A stretch of DNA of 14,206 nucleotides. Origin: Terriglobia bacterium. GTDB taxonomy: Bacteria; Acidobacteriota; Terriglobia; UBA7540. The position numbers and the translations under genes are program-made. The stretch is from contig JASHYZ010000613.1 in assembly GCA_030042795.1 (NCBI GenBank), forward strand, positions 1 through 14,206, written 5' to 3'. The notes under the pieces were generated by a model. It ran no database searches. It had not been told where the DNA came from and worked only from the letters and a program-made list of their open reading frames with translations. Shown here piece by piece: positions 1 to 7,970 of the stretch (the stretch's first letter is position 1; each line of letters opens with the position of its first letter).

Positions 1-2
1 CT

Positions 3-125
3 TACCCTGGAATGTTGTTGATAATAAAGGACCGCAAATGAGAAAAGTGGGACAAATGAGACTACCCTGGAATGTATATCAAAACAAATGACTTAACTCG
101 ATTTACCCTGGAATATTATTGATAA
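3..125. repeat. Three AT-rich direct repeats at window edge
   Basis: The motif TACCCTGGAAT starts at positions 3, 63 and 104. Copies 1 and 3 agree at 20 of 22 positions, through a following TTRTTGATAA; copy 2 diverges after the first 13 bases. The stretch is clearly richer in A+T than the rest of the window and carries no credible gene. The spacings of 60 and 41 bases are not regular, so it is not a CRISPR. Several roughly 20-bp sites near one end are known for IS21-family elements, so this could be the end of an insertion sequence lying mostly outside the window, but no transposase is visible. The family is a guess. Confidence 0.6.
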
Positions 126-250
126 ATATGATGGTTAGCTTATTTTAACAGAGTTGAAAACGTGGGCTTGCACGAAGCCAATCTCCTACTCATCCAGTCG
201 CCCCACTTCGGTCAACTGTCAGCTTTGAACGGTTGAATGCAGCTCCCAAC

Positions 251-350
251 CTCTCCGTGCCCTCTGTGGCCAAAAGCCCCTCAACACTGAGGCAACAGAG
301 TCTCTGTGAACTCCGTGTTAAGAGGCTTCTAGGCACAGAGAGCGCCGAGG
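251..350. repeat. Degraded dispersed inverted-repeat element
   Basis: The left arm (251-270, CTCCGTGCCCTCTGTGGC within it) faces an imperfect inverted copy at 332-350 (GGCACAGAGAGCGCCGAGG). The interior also carries related words such as CTCTGTGAACTCCGTG. Arms of the CTCCGTGCCCTCTGTGG type are, from general knowledge, frequent dispersed intergenic repeats in some soil bacteria. The arms match only approximately, so this copy looks old. No coding function is seen between 160 and 534; short open frames here have no recognisable protein features. Confidence 0.45.
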
Positions 351-444
351 ACTTCGGTTGGGTTGCGGCCAAAGGCCGCGCTGGGCTACACCCGCTTCGC
401 GGCGCCCATTTCAAGGCAGTGCTGTTACTTGGGCGGCCGGTGGT

Positions 445-476
445 GCGGTCTGGTGGGGGCGTTGCGCGGTCTGGTG
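445..476 (+). repeat. Direct repeat of GCGGTCTGGTG, 21-base period
   Basis: The 11-mer GCGGTCTGGTG occurs at 445-455 and again at 466-476, an offset of 21 bases, inside a very G-rich stretch. No protein or RNA meaning is recognised. It may simply be a short duplication in the degraded repeat zone. Confidence 0.5.
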
Positions 477-533
477 AGGTGGTGAGTGCCATCCCTGGGA
501 CTTGGGGCGCGGCTTACTTACCGAATAGGTTGT

Positions 534-640
534 TTGGGATTGGAGATTCGGATTGGAGATTCGGGATTCAGGATTCGAGATTCGGGATTGGAGGTTTGAA
601 AATTGGGATTGGGGATTGGAGGTTTGGGATTGCAGATTAG
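534..640. repeat. Degenerate GGGATTGGA/GATTCGGGATT tandem repeat
   Basis: About 107 bases consist of shuffled units such as GGGATTGGAG, GATTCGGGATT and GGAGGTTTG. The unit length varies from about 7 to 14 bases, giving a strongly strand-asymmetric (G and T rich on +) tract. Open frames through it give repetitive peptide (IGDWRFGI-like) and are rejected as genes. The tract ends about 25 bases before the -35 box of the receptor promoter, and a unit-like GGGATTG at 662-668 overlaps that box. Confidence 0.8.
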
Positions 641-665
641 ATACCCTGGCTAAGTGATTACGGGA

Positions 666-694
666 TTGACATTTGTTTCGGACGGCGGTATATA
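666..694 (+). promoter_or_regulatory. Sigma70-type promoter of the TonB receptor gene
   Basis: TTGACA (666-671, perfect -35 consensus) is followed after exactly 17 bases by TATATA (689-694), a good -10. Transcription would start near 701, giving a leader of about 155 nt before the ATG at 856. The -10 is embedded in a perfect 10-base palindrome, GGTATATACC (687-696), which could be an operator or chance. Box match and spacing are read from sequence; activity is inferred. Confidence 0.7.
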
Positions 695-700
695 CCTTAC

Positions 701-855
701 CCAGTCGGGTGTTGTAGGTAGGTGTAACTGAAGTTCGCACCTAAGCAGGCCATGTTCCGGGCCTACCGAACCAAAGGGGCATACTCGACCCCTCCGCCGG
801 GACAAATGGTGTCCTTACAAAATCATCCGCCCGTACCGCCCGGAGGAGCGAAACC
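701..855 (+). promoter_or_regulatory. Long structured 5' leader with possible SD-masking switch
   Basis: The leader can form four consecutive hairpins: TAGGTG/CACCTA (719-724 with 738-743, extended by AAC/GTT closing a TGAA loop), AGGCC/GGCCT (747-751 with 760-764), AGGGG/CCCCT (775-779 with 789-793) and GGACA/TGTCC (800-804 with 810-814). Two alternatives compete with these. GTAGG (714-718) can pair with CCTAC (762-766), and CCTCCG (791-796) is fully complementary to CGGAGG (841-846), which contains the Shine-Dalgarno. Hairpin three and SD masking are therefore mutually exclusive. I do not recognise a known riboswitch family. The pairings are read by eye; a regulatory role is inferred. Confidence 0.4.
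842..848 (+). promoter_or_regulatory. Shine-Dalgarno of the receptor gene
   Basis: GGAGGAG lies 7 bases before the ATG at 856 and fixes that start. It is the part of the leader complementary to 791-796. Confidence 0.8.
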
Positions 856-3800
856 ATGATCTATGGTGGAATCTTTCAAAAAACAGGGTTGTTGTGTTCA
901 GTTGTGGTTTTTGCCGCTTCGTGGGGTTGGGGACAAGCTACAACTTCGCTGCGGGGTACCGTTACTGACGCCAGCGGCGCCGTAGTTCCCGGAGCGACTT
1001 TGACTCTGGCGGATGCTTCTACGGGGACCTCGCGCAGCACCGCCAGCGGACAGGACGGAGGCTATCAATTTCCCCAGGTGCCACCGGGAACTTATCGCCT
1101 GACGGCCCAAAAGACAGGGTTCAAGGAGTTTGAGAGGCCGAGCATCGAGCTGCTGGTGAACACCCCGGCTACTCTGAACGTAGCCTTGGAAGTGGGCACC
1201 AGCACGGTTGCCGTGGAGGTTACGGCGGCAGCGCCCGTTCTGAACACTACCGACGCCACACTTGGCAACGCCTTCAACGCGCTGCAAGTGGCGCAACTGC
1301 CCATCGAGTCGCGCAACGTTGTGGACCTGCTCAGCCTTCAGGCCGGCGTGACCTACCTGGGCAACCGTCCCGACTTCGATGTGGACAATGACACCCGAAG
1401 CGGAGCCGTGAATGGCGTGCGGAGCGACCAATCGAACGTGACGCTGGACGGCGTGGACGTGAACGATTACGTGAACGGTTATGCCTTCACCTCCGTGTTG
1501 CGGATGACGCCGGATTCCCTGGAAGAGTTCAAGCTGACTACCACCAATGCGGACGCTGACCAGGGCCGCTCTGCCGGCGCCGAAGTGAGCTTGGTGACCA
1601 AGAGCGGCACGAATAAGCTGCACGGCCTGGCTTACGAATACAATCGCAATACAGCTCTCGCCGCCAACGATTACTTCATCAAGCTATCGCAACTCCAAGC
1701 GGGGGAACCAGACCAGGCGCCCAAGCTCATTCGCAATATCTTCGGCGGCAGCATCGGAGGACCCATCAAGAAGGACCGCGCGTTCTTTTTCGCGTCGTAC
1801 GACGAGCGGCTCGATCGCGAAGGCGAAAGTGTGGTGCGAGAGGTGCCAACGGCGTCTCTGCGCGACGGCTTCATCAAGTACGTGGACGTGAACGGAAACG
1901 TTGACACACTGAGTTCGCAGCAGATCACGCAGATGGATCCCCTGCACGAGGGCCCCGATCCTGTGATGGAGAAATACTTTAATACCTACCCCTTGCCGAA
2001 CGATAATTCGGTGGGCGACGGGCTTAATTTCTCCGGCTACCGTTTCGCCGGCAACGTGGCCAATGATTACCTCACGGCGGTTTCGCGCCTGGACATCCAC
2101 CTGAACCAGTCCGGCACGCAAGACCTGTTCGTGCGCGGGAACTGGATGGATGACACTCTGCCCACGCCGCCCTTCCTGCCCGGCACGGCCCCGGAGACCA
2201 ACGTAGCGAATCACAGCAACGGCATGGCGGTAGGCCTGATTTCAAACTTCGGTCCGGCGTTGGTGAACAGCGTCCGTTGGGGCCTTACCCGGCAGAGCGT
2301 CTACACAGGAGGCGACACCGATGAACCGTGGAATACGGTGCGCGACCTCGACCAGGCTATTTTCTACTCTCACGGCTTCACCGAGCCGGTTCACAACATC
2401 GGGGACGACCTGACCTGGAGCAAGGGGAGGCATACGGTTCAAGGCGGAGCCAGCATCCGGATCCTTCACAATCCGCGAACGAGCTTCGAGAACTCCTTCA
2501 GTTCCGGCGTGACCAATGCTTCATGGTTGAACCCCTCGGGCATCGCGGGCACGGGAACGCCTCTGGACCCGGGAGCGAACGGGTACCCGGCAGTGGCGTC
2601 ATCATTTACCAATGCCTATGACTATCCTCTGGTGGGATTGCTCGGCATGGTGACCCAAGTGAACTCTGTCTATAACTACACCCAATCCGGCAGCGTGCTG
2701 GCGCAGGGCGCGCCTACCCAGCGCAATTTCGTGGCTCACACCTACGCCTTTTACGGTCAGGACTCGTGGCGTCTGAAGCCAAGCTTAACCATCAACCTGG
2801 GACTGCGCTGGGAGGTGGCTCCGTCGCCCTATGAGGCGAACGGGCTGCAGGTGGTGCCGAACGTCAACTTGGAGCAGTGGTTTAATAATCGTGCGCTCGA
2901 GGGGGAAAAGGGTATTCCCTCCAGCAACGACCCTCTGATCAGCTTTACGTTGGGGGGGCCCGCGAACCATGCCGCGCCTATGTATCCCACGGATTACGGC
3001 AATTGGGCTCCCCGATTCTCTTTCGCTTACTCGCCGCGGCCTGAGTCAGATTGGCTCCGGAAATTATTGGGAGAAAGCAAGACCTCAATCCGTGGTGGCT
3101 TCGGGATAACGTACTACCACTTCGGCGAAATGATTCTCAATACTTTTGATCAGAACGGCGCCTTCGGACTATCGACCACGCTAACCAATCCGGCTTCAAT
3201 CCAGACTGAGAACTGCGCGCCGAGAATAACCAATCTCAATGTGATTCCGACGAACGGCTGCGGCGGCCCAATCTTCCTGCCGGCGCCTCCCGGCGGTTTC
3301 CCCGCCACTCCCCCATCCTCGATCGATACAGGCGGATTCGCTATTGACTGGGGCCTGGACAATACCATGAAGACGCCTTACGTCTACCAGGTGAACTTTA
3401 CGGTTGAGCGCGAACTCGCCAGCAATCTCCTGCTGCGCGCTTCTTACGTGGGCAGCTTCGCTCACCGGCTGCTTAGCCAGGAGGACCTGGCGCAGCCGCT
3501 CAACCTCAAGGACCCGGCAAGCGGAATCACTTACTACCAGGCGGCTTCACGTCTGTCTGAACTCGGCGGCCAGGGGGTTCCGGTTTCCCAGATCACGCCT
3601 CAATTGGTGGGTCCCACAGCTACATACTGGATGGACCTTTTCCCCGCCGCCGCGGGAATGGGTTACAACGTTTGCGGCACAACCATCCTGAACTGTTCAG
3701 CGCTGCAGACCGTCTATGACACGTTCCTGGGCAATCTGCACAACGAAACCTCGGCGCTCTTCTATCTCGATCTTCCCGGCAACGTCTGCCCGAATGGCTG

Positions 3801-4647
3801 CAGCCGCCTCGGCCCGTATACGTTTTACAACCAGCAGTTCTCCTCGCTCTACGCCTGGAGGACGGTGGGCAGCTCCAACTACAACGCCATGGAGGTTACA
3901 CTTTCCAAGCGCTTCAGCAAGAGCTTGCAAGCGGACCTCAACTGGACCTGGTCGCGGTCTATGGACATCTCGTCGGACGCGGAGCGCATCGGCCCGTACG
4001 GCGGATTTGACGGCCAAATCGTCAACGCATGGGATCAGAATCAGCTTTATGGCGCTTCGGATTTCAACGCCACGCATCAGGTAAACGCCAACTGGATATG
4101 GGAGCTTCCTTTCGGGCGCGGCAGGAAGTATGGTTCCAGCTCATCAGGCTGGATGAATGCCATTTTGGGCGGCTGGCAGTTGGGCGGCATCTTCCGGTGG
4201 ACGACCGGCTTCCCCTACATCGTGGATAACGGAGCAGAGTTCCCCACAGACTGGCAATTGGAAGGGTTGGCGACCCAGGTAGGACCGCTGCCGAAATCGG
4301 GCGTTTACAAGATGGGAGACGGTACCGTGAACATCTTTCAAAATCCGACCACCGCCTTCAATTCCTGGAACTTTACGCTGCCTGGCTACTCAGGCACACG
4401 TAACGTGGGCAACGGCGACGGATTCTTCAACATTGACGCCAGCGCTGACAAGACCTGGAAGCTGCCGTGGGGCGAAGGCCACACGCTCCAGTTCCGCGTG
4501 GAATCTTTCAACGTGACCAACACGCCTGTCTTTGACCCTCACGTGGGGAGCTACAACGAAATCGATATCCAAAACTCTTTCGGCAACTACACGAACCTGT
4601 TGACTCTGCCCCGCGAGTTTCAGCTTGCTCTAAGATATGAGTTCTAG
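856..4647 (+). CDS. TonB-dependent receptor, Oar-like, CarboxypepD_reg N-domain
   Basis: Outer-membrane receptor of 1263 residues, expected to import a bulky ligand using TonB energy; the ligand cannot be told. Residues 1-26 are a signal peptide (hydrophobic LLCSVVVFAASWGW, cut near GQ/A). Residues about 30-110 form a carboxypeptidase-regulatory-like beta-sandwich (LRGTVTDASGAVVPGA, YQFPQVPPGTYRL). The plug follows at about 125-260 (LPIESRNVVDLL, GVRSDQSNVTLDGVDV, VSLVTKSGTNKLHG), and the rest is the beta-barrel, with repeated aromatic strands and 'YGQDSWRLKPSLTINLGLRW'. The last residues, LALRYEF, end in Phe, the usual Bam assembly signal. The barrel loops contain several close Cys pairs that may form disulfides. 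The size fits the large Acidobacteriota-type receptors. The gene has its own strong promoter and structured leader; no SusD-like partner is adjacent. Family assignment is firm, substrate unknown. Confidence 0.93.
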   Translation: MIYGGIFQKTGLLCSVVVFAASWGWGQATTSLRGTVTDASGAVVPGATLTLADASTGTSRSTASGQDGGYQFPQVPPGTYRLTAQKTGFKEFERPSIELLVNTPATLNVALEVGTSTVAVEVTAAAPVLNTTDATLGNAFNALQVAQLPIESRNVVDLLSLQAGVTYLGNRPDFDVDNDTRSGAVNGVRSDQSNVTLDGVDVNDYVNGYAFTSVLRMTPDSLEEFKLTTTNADADQGRSAGAEVSLVTKSGTNKLHGLAYEYNRNTALAANDYFIKLSQLQAGEPDQAPKLIRNIFGGSIGGPIKKDRAFFFASYDERLDREGESVVREVPTASLRDGFIKYVDVNGNVDTLSSQQITQMDPLHEGPDPVMEKYFNTYPLPNDNSVGDGLNFSGYRFAGNVANDYLTAVSRLDIHLNQSGTQDLFVRGNWMDDTLPTPPFLPGTAPETNVANHSNGMAVGLISNFGPALVNSVRWGLTRQSVYTGGDTDEPWNTVRDLDQAIFYSHGFTEPVHNIGDDLTWSKGRHTVQGGASIRILHNPRTSFENSFSSGVTNASWLNPSGIAGTGTPLDPGANGYPAVASSFTNAYDYPLVGLLGMVTQVNSVYNYTQSGSVLAQGAPTQRNFVAHTYAFYGQDSWRLKPSLTINLGLRWEVAPSPYEANGLQVVPNVNLEQWFNNRALEGEKGIPSSNDPLISFTLGGPANHAAPMYPTDYGNWAPRFSFAYSPRPESDWLRKLLGESKTSIRGGFGITYYHFGEMILNTFDQNGAFGLSTTLTNPASIQTENCAPRITNLNVIPTNGCGGPIFLPAPPGGFPATPPSSIDTGGFAIDWGLDNTMKTPYVYQVNFTVERELASNLLLRASYVGSFAHRLLSQEDLAQPLNLKDPASGITYYQAASRLSELGGQGVPVSQITPQLVGPTATYWMDLFPAAAGMGYNVCGTTILNCSALQTVYDTFLGNLHNETSALFYLDLPGNVCPNGCSRLGPYTFYNQQFSSLYAWRTVGSSNYNAMEVTLSKRFSKSLQADLNWTWSRSMDISSDAERIGPYGGFDGQIVNAWDQNQLYGASDFNATHQVNANWIWELPFGRGRKYGSSSSGWMNAILGGWQLGGIFRWTTGFPYIVDNGAEFPTDWQLEGLATQVGPLPKSGVYKMGDGTVNIFQNPTTAFNSWNFTLPGYSGTRNVGNGDGFFNIDASADKTWKLPWGEGHTLQFRVESFNVTNTPVFDPHVGSYNEIDIQNSFGNYTNLLTLPREFQLALRYEF

Positions 4648-4904
4648 TGTCACGTCTCAGAAGTTCGCAGCATCATTCGGCTCCGAAGGAGCGGCATAAC
4701 TTAGCCCACGTCGTCAGCCGTGGGGTCAGAAGGCGCCCTTCCTCTCCCCTTCCCCTCTCCCGCCTGCGCGCCCGTGAGAAACGGCGGGTGCCGTGGAGCA
4801 GGGGTGACGCACTCATCCTGGGCCGCCGTGATTGTGACGGTGCGTTACGGCCTGCGTGCCGCCGTAGCGACTGGACTGACGATCTCATCACTCACCTCGC
4901 AGCT
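4648..4904. other. Convergent intergenic gap, no gene seen
   Basis: This is the space between the stop codons of the receptor and the opposing hydrolase gene. A small hairpin, GCTCC-GAA-GGAGC (4680-4692), lies 33 bases after the receptor stop but has no T-tract. A pyrimidine-rich run (about 4737-4762) follows. Nothing qualifies as a clear terminator, and open frames across it are not protein-like. Confidence 0.5.
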
Positions 4905-7754
4905 TTAACGCCCTTCGCCGGCCGATTGTACGCTTCTGCCGCGGTCTCCATTGCGAGCGCTAGCCGGCGCAGACGAGGCAGTCCTCGTGAGGAACCCGCC
5001 ATTATGACCGCTGTTGTTCAAGATCACGTATTCGTTCGAGGACAGGTCCGCTCCCTCGGCCTTGACAGTGCTGAGCGCGTCGTTGCCGGCCATAATCAGC
5101 ACCATGTGTGCGGCGTCGAGCGGATTCGTGGCGGCAAGAATGAGCGCCTCACGCTCATCGGCGTGGGCCTCGCCGTCAAGCTTAAAGTCGGCCCCCTGAT
5201 AGTCAAGGCGGAGCTTGCCGGACCAAAGCGCTAGCGCCGAGTTGGCTTCCGGTCGGCCGACAAAGACCACGTCGCGATGGCGCAGCAATTCGTCCGAAAC
5301 TTCGAAGTCTTTGAACACTAGCACCTGGCTCTGGTAGCGATCAAGAAACCGGCTCTGCAACTGTTCGGCCGCGTAGCGGTTCGCTCCCGCCTCGCGTAAG
5401 GTGCCATAGACGATTACAGCAGTGGGTAGCCGGCGCCAGATGTCGTTGGTGAGATAGGCGGGACCGTCGGGAGGATCGATGTCACCGAGGTGCGCGCCGG
5501 CCATATCGAGGAATGACTGCGCGGTAACGGTCTTGGTGGTGTTGGCCGCGAAGTAGCCGTTCATCAGCTTGAGGAAGGCGTCGTCGCCCATCCTGACGCG
5601 CAGCGAGTCGAGGAACAGGACGCCCTTCGCTTGCTCGCGAAGATAGCGATTCAGCGGGGTGTCGGGCGCCAGTTGCAGACCACGCCAAATGGCGCGTTGT
5701 GCGTTCAGCGCCTCTTCGACGTCCTTAGATCCGAGTACGCGCGCGTATGCAGCCGAGCCGGCGACAAACCACGTATCTGCGTCGGAGGCGGGCAGCACCC
5801 AGCCTTTCCAAAGCCTGCCCTCGTACGACTTGGCGGGCGGGTCGGGGGGATCCGCAACCTTCGACGGGTCGAGCGATGCCGTCAGGCGGGCCTTCTCATT
5901 TTCCTGAATCTCCGCGCGCAAGGTGCTTGAAGGTTCGGCGTCGAACAGATAGTAGCCCGAGGGGTAGAGGCCTTCGTCCTTGGCGAAGTCTCGCGTCTTG
6001 TTGGGCAGCCATGCAGTTTGGTTAGGCCGGCCGATTTCAGCCCAAACCATGAGGTGAGACGCCATATCCGCGGTCGTTACCTTGGCATCCATAGTGCTGA
6101 GCGCCACTAAAGGGGCGGTGCGGAAAGCCAGAAAGCCGAACTGCTCGTCGATCCGGCCATAGTACTTTCGATAGAGCTCCTGCCATGCGGTATCACGCGG
6201 GCCAGCGACATAGGGAATGTAATCGGGATCGCCCTTCGGATCGGGATATTCTTCCAGGCGGACGCTGAGGTCCTTGGCGTTGTTGTCGCCCCAATAGAAT
6301 CCGGGCGTGTTGCCAAACCATTCGTTCTTGGAGCTACGCCACAGTTTGGTGTGGTGGGTGCCCAAGTCAAAGATGGCGATTTCGTTGGTTTTCGCGTCGC
6401 CCATGATCCATTCGTTGGTGTAAAGGCCGTTGTTCTGATCGCTGAGGATGCGCACGACGTCATCGATGTTGTCGCTGTACTGAATGGCCTTGCGGGCTCG
6501 AAAAGCCACCGGTGTGCCTCGCGGATTAAACGGCGTCTGATCGATGGTGGTTTCGGTCAGCACCACTCCGGCATCATTCTGATACCAGTCGGTGCCGCTC
6601 TCGATGCCGCCAGGATAACTCTGGATCAGCATGCGATGGCCTGAGGCCGGCTTGATGTCCAGCATGACGTTGGTCTGCTCGGCGAGGGTTAGGGGCCACC
6701 AGGTAACGTGCCCGATCACCATCTTGCCGTCGCGCGTGGCGGGACCGGTGGCGGCAAAGGCGCTGCAATGGTCGAGTGCGGAATCGCGCTTGCCTCCGGC
6801 GTAAGGCGGCGCGTCAAAACTGAGGCCTTCAAGGCCGGTGGGCGTGGTGGAAACAGCGCTTGCGAGCTCACCCATTTCTATGGTGGTGTTGGCCACAACG
6901 ATGTCCAGCAGGTCGATGCGCCGGTCCAGCCAGCGGGCGCCGGCGTCGGACGCACCCTCGGCGATGCCGCGCATCTCTTCGAGAATTTCGCGGTCGAAGC
7001 CTCGCAGGAAGAGCGCGTTGGCCGTGGTGCGATAATCCTCCCAGTGGTCCTTTGAACCCAGCAGTGCTGCGCAGCGCTCGAGGTACTCGGGAATTTCGCG
7101 CGCCATCAGGTGGCCGTGCTGATATCCGCGCTCGTACGGCTGGCCTTCGATATGGAGGTAAATCCACCCGGCTGCAGGGTAGCGGTAGGCCGGGCCAAAC
7201 GTCTGCACCGCGTCTCGCGCCGGCCATTCGTCGCCAGAGGACGCGATCTCGTCCACGCACATGCCTTCGAACCAAGCTTTTCCGCTGAACGATCCGCCGT
7301 TTCCGACGGTTAGCAGCACCTGATCTTCGGCGTGGCTTGCAACAAACTGGAGGCTGACACGGGTCCAAGGCTGAGTGCCGCCGACGGATGCCGTGTGTAC
7401 GTCAAAGGGCATGGAAGCCATGGAGAGCGTAGCGCCGACCGCGATCGGAGAGCGATCCACGTCGCGCACTTCAAGGTCCTCCGTTCGTATCCAGCCACTC
7501 AGCTCGTAACGCTTGCCGATGGTGAGGGCCACTGGCGCCAGGAGAACACGAGCGTCCTGAAGGCCCGCACCCGCCGCAGCATCCTGTTCCACACGAAGGG
7601 ATTTACGCCCCTCATGCAAGACCGTGGAGTCAAGCGTGGCGGAGCCGTGAACCACCGTCCAATCCCGGCCGGGATTCTCAAGCGAAGTCTGGAAGACGGG
7701 CGTGGCAGCTTGAGCCAACGTCGCCATGAGAAGGCAGCAGGCAAGACGAAACAT
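4905..7754 (-). CDS. Secreted C45-type Ntn-hydrolase with extra N- and C-domains
   Basis: Predicted exported 949-residue hydrolase. Residues 1-16 are a signal peptide ending AQA. About 20-172 look like a carbohydrate-binding-type jelly roll (FQTSLENPG, YELSGWIRTED, WFEGMCVDEI). About 198-600 resemble C45 acyltransferase/phospholipase B-like Ntn-hydrolases: GQPYERGYQHGHLM (204-217), then DHCSAF with Cys330 as probable nucleophile, exposed by self-cleavage, then GKMVIGHVTWW (343-353) and TNEWIMGDAKTNEIAIFDLG (446-465). About 640-760 recall the helical C-part of M1 aminopeptidases (FLDSLRVRMGDDAFLKLM), but no HEXXH zinc motif exists anywhere in the protein. About 815-915 contain a DVVFVGRPEANSAL segment and a small alpha/beta-like region. 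A GGGAGGA ribosome site six bases before the ATG supports the start. The tail after 920 is low-complexity. Substrate unknown: an amide or acyl ester is likely from the family. Confidence 0.75.
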   Translation of the reverse strand: MFRLACCLLMATLAQAATPVFQTSLENPGRDWTVVHGSATLDSTVLHEGRKSLRVEQDAAAGAGLQDARVLLAPVALTIGKRYELSGWIRTEDLEVRDVDRSPIAVGATLSMASMPFDVHTASVGGTQPWTRVSLQFVASHAEDQVLLTVGNGGSFSGKAWFEGMCVDEIASSGDEWPARDAVQTFGPAYRYPAAGWIYLHIEGQPYERGYQHGHLMAREIPEYLERCAALLGSKDHWEDYRTTANALFLRGFDREILEEMRGIAEGASDAGARWLDRRIDLLDIVVANTTIEMGELASAVSTTPTGLEGLSFDAPPYAGGKRDSALDHCSAFAATGPATRDGKMVIGHVTWWPLTLAEQTNVMLDIKPASGHRMLIQSYPGGIESGTDWYQNDAGVVLTETTIDQTPFNPRGTPVAFRARKAIQYSDNIDDVVRILSDQNNGLYTNEWIMGDAKTNEIAIFDLGTHHTKLWRSSKNEWFGNTPGFYWGDNNAKDLSVRLEEYPDPKGDPDYIPYVAGPRDTAWQELYRKYYGRIDEQFGFLAFRTAPLVALSTMDAKVTTADMASHLMVWAEIGRPNQTAWLPNKTRDFAKDEGLYPSGYYLFDAEPSSTLRAEIQENEKARLTASLDPSKVADPPDPPAKSYEGRLWKGWVLPASDADTWFVAGSAAYARVLGSKDVEEALNAQRAIWRGLQLAPDTPLNRYLREQAKGVLFLDSLRVRMGDDAFLKLMNGYFAANTTKTVTAQSFLDMAGAHLGDIDPPDGPAYLTNDIWRRLPTAVIVYGTLREAGANRYAAEQLQSRFLDRYQSQVLVFKDFEVSDELLRHRDVVFVGRPEANSALALWSGKLRLDYQGADFKLDGEAHADEREALILAATNPLDAAHMVLIMAGNDALSTVKAEGADLSSNEYVILNNSGHNGGFLTRTASSAPASARNGDRGRSVQSAGEGR

Positions 7755-7970
7755 GATTTCCTCCCGTAAACTACCGACCAGCCTCCCCTATTTATGGGAG
7801 AACGTCAAGTGAGAATCCGCACAGCACAGCGACGCTAACCCACTCCGCGCCCCTCTACCCAGCTCGCGTTGCTACGGGTGCTCTGCCGCCTGATTCCTAC
7901 CGGGCCTGTCCAATGCGTCGCTGACGCAACCCGCGACAGCGCTACTGGGGTTAAACTAGTGGTTAGGACC
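7755..7970. promoter_or_regulatory. Divergent intergenic region with leader hairpin
   Basis: This 216-bp region must hold the start signals of both the minus-strand hydrolase and the plus-strand cytochrome. No convincing -35/-10 pair was found for either: a TTGACG on the minus strand near 7809-7804 lacks a good -10 at the right distance. On the minus-strand transcript CTCCC (7800-7796) can pair with GGGAG (7787-7783) to form an 8-base-loop hairpin, or instead with the GGGAG of the hydrolase Shine-Dalgarno (7765-7761). Both are short pairings and may be chance. Confidence 0.3.

Noticed and set aside
3..125. CRISPR array
   Set aside because: Only three copies, unequal spacing (60 and 41), diverging repeat ends and no cas genes.
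190..740. Overlapping open frames on both strands in the leader zone
   Set aside because: They translate repeat DNA (low-complexity FGIGD/SNLQS-type peptides), have no ribosome site, and cross recognisable repeats and the receptor promoter.
701..855. Assignment of the receptor leader to a known riboswitch class
   Set aside because: Key conserved words of the cobalamin, glycine, c-di-GMP-I, SAM, TPP and Moco classes are not present; only generic hairpins are seen.
898..1623. 241-codon open frame antisense to the receptor gene
   Set aside because: His/Val/Gly-rich shadow of a GC-rich gene; no ribosome site or motif, while the sense frame is clearly a TonB receptor.
4680..4692. GCTCC-GAA-GGAGC hairpin as rho-independent terminator of the receptor gene
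   Set aside because: A five-base stem with no following T-tract.
4647..5234. 195-codon plus-strand frame after the receptor
   Set aside because: Most of it overlaps the end of the C45 hydrolase in antisense, and the product is Arg-rich without any domain.
7869..7970. TTG start extending the cytochrome by 34 residues
   Set aside because: It would place an unrelated basic leader before a normal signal peptide; the ATG at 7971 begins exactly at the signal peptide.
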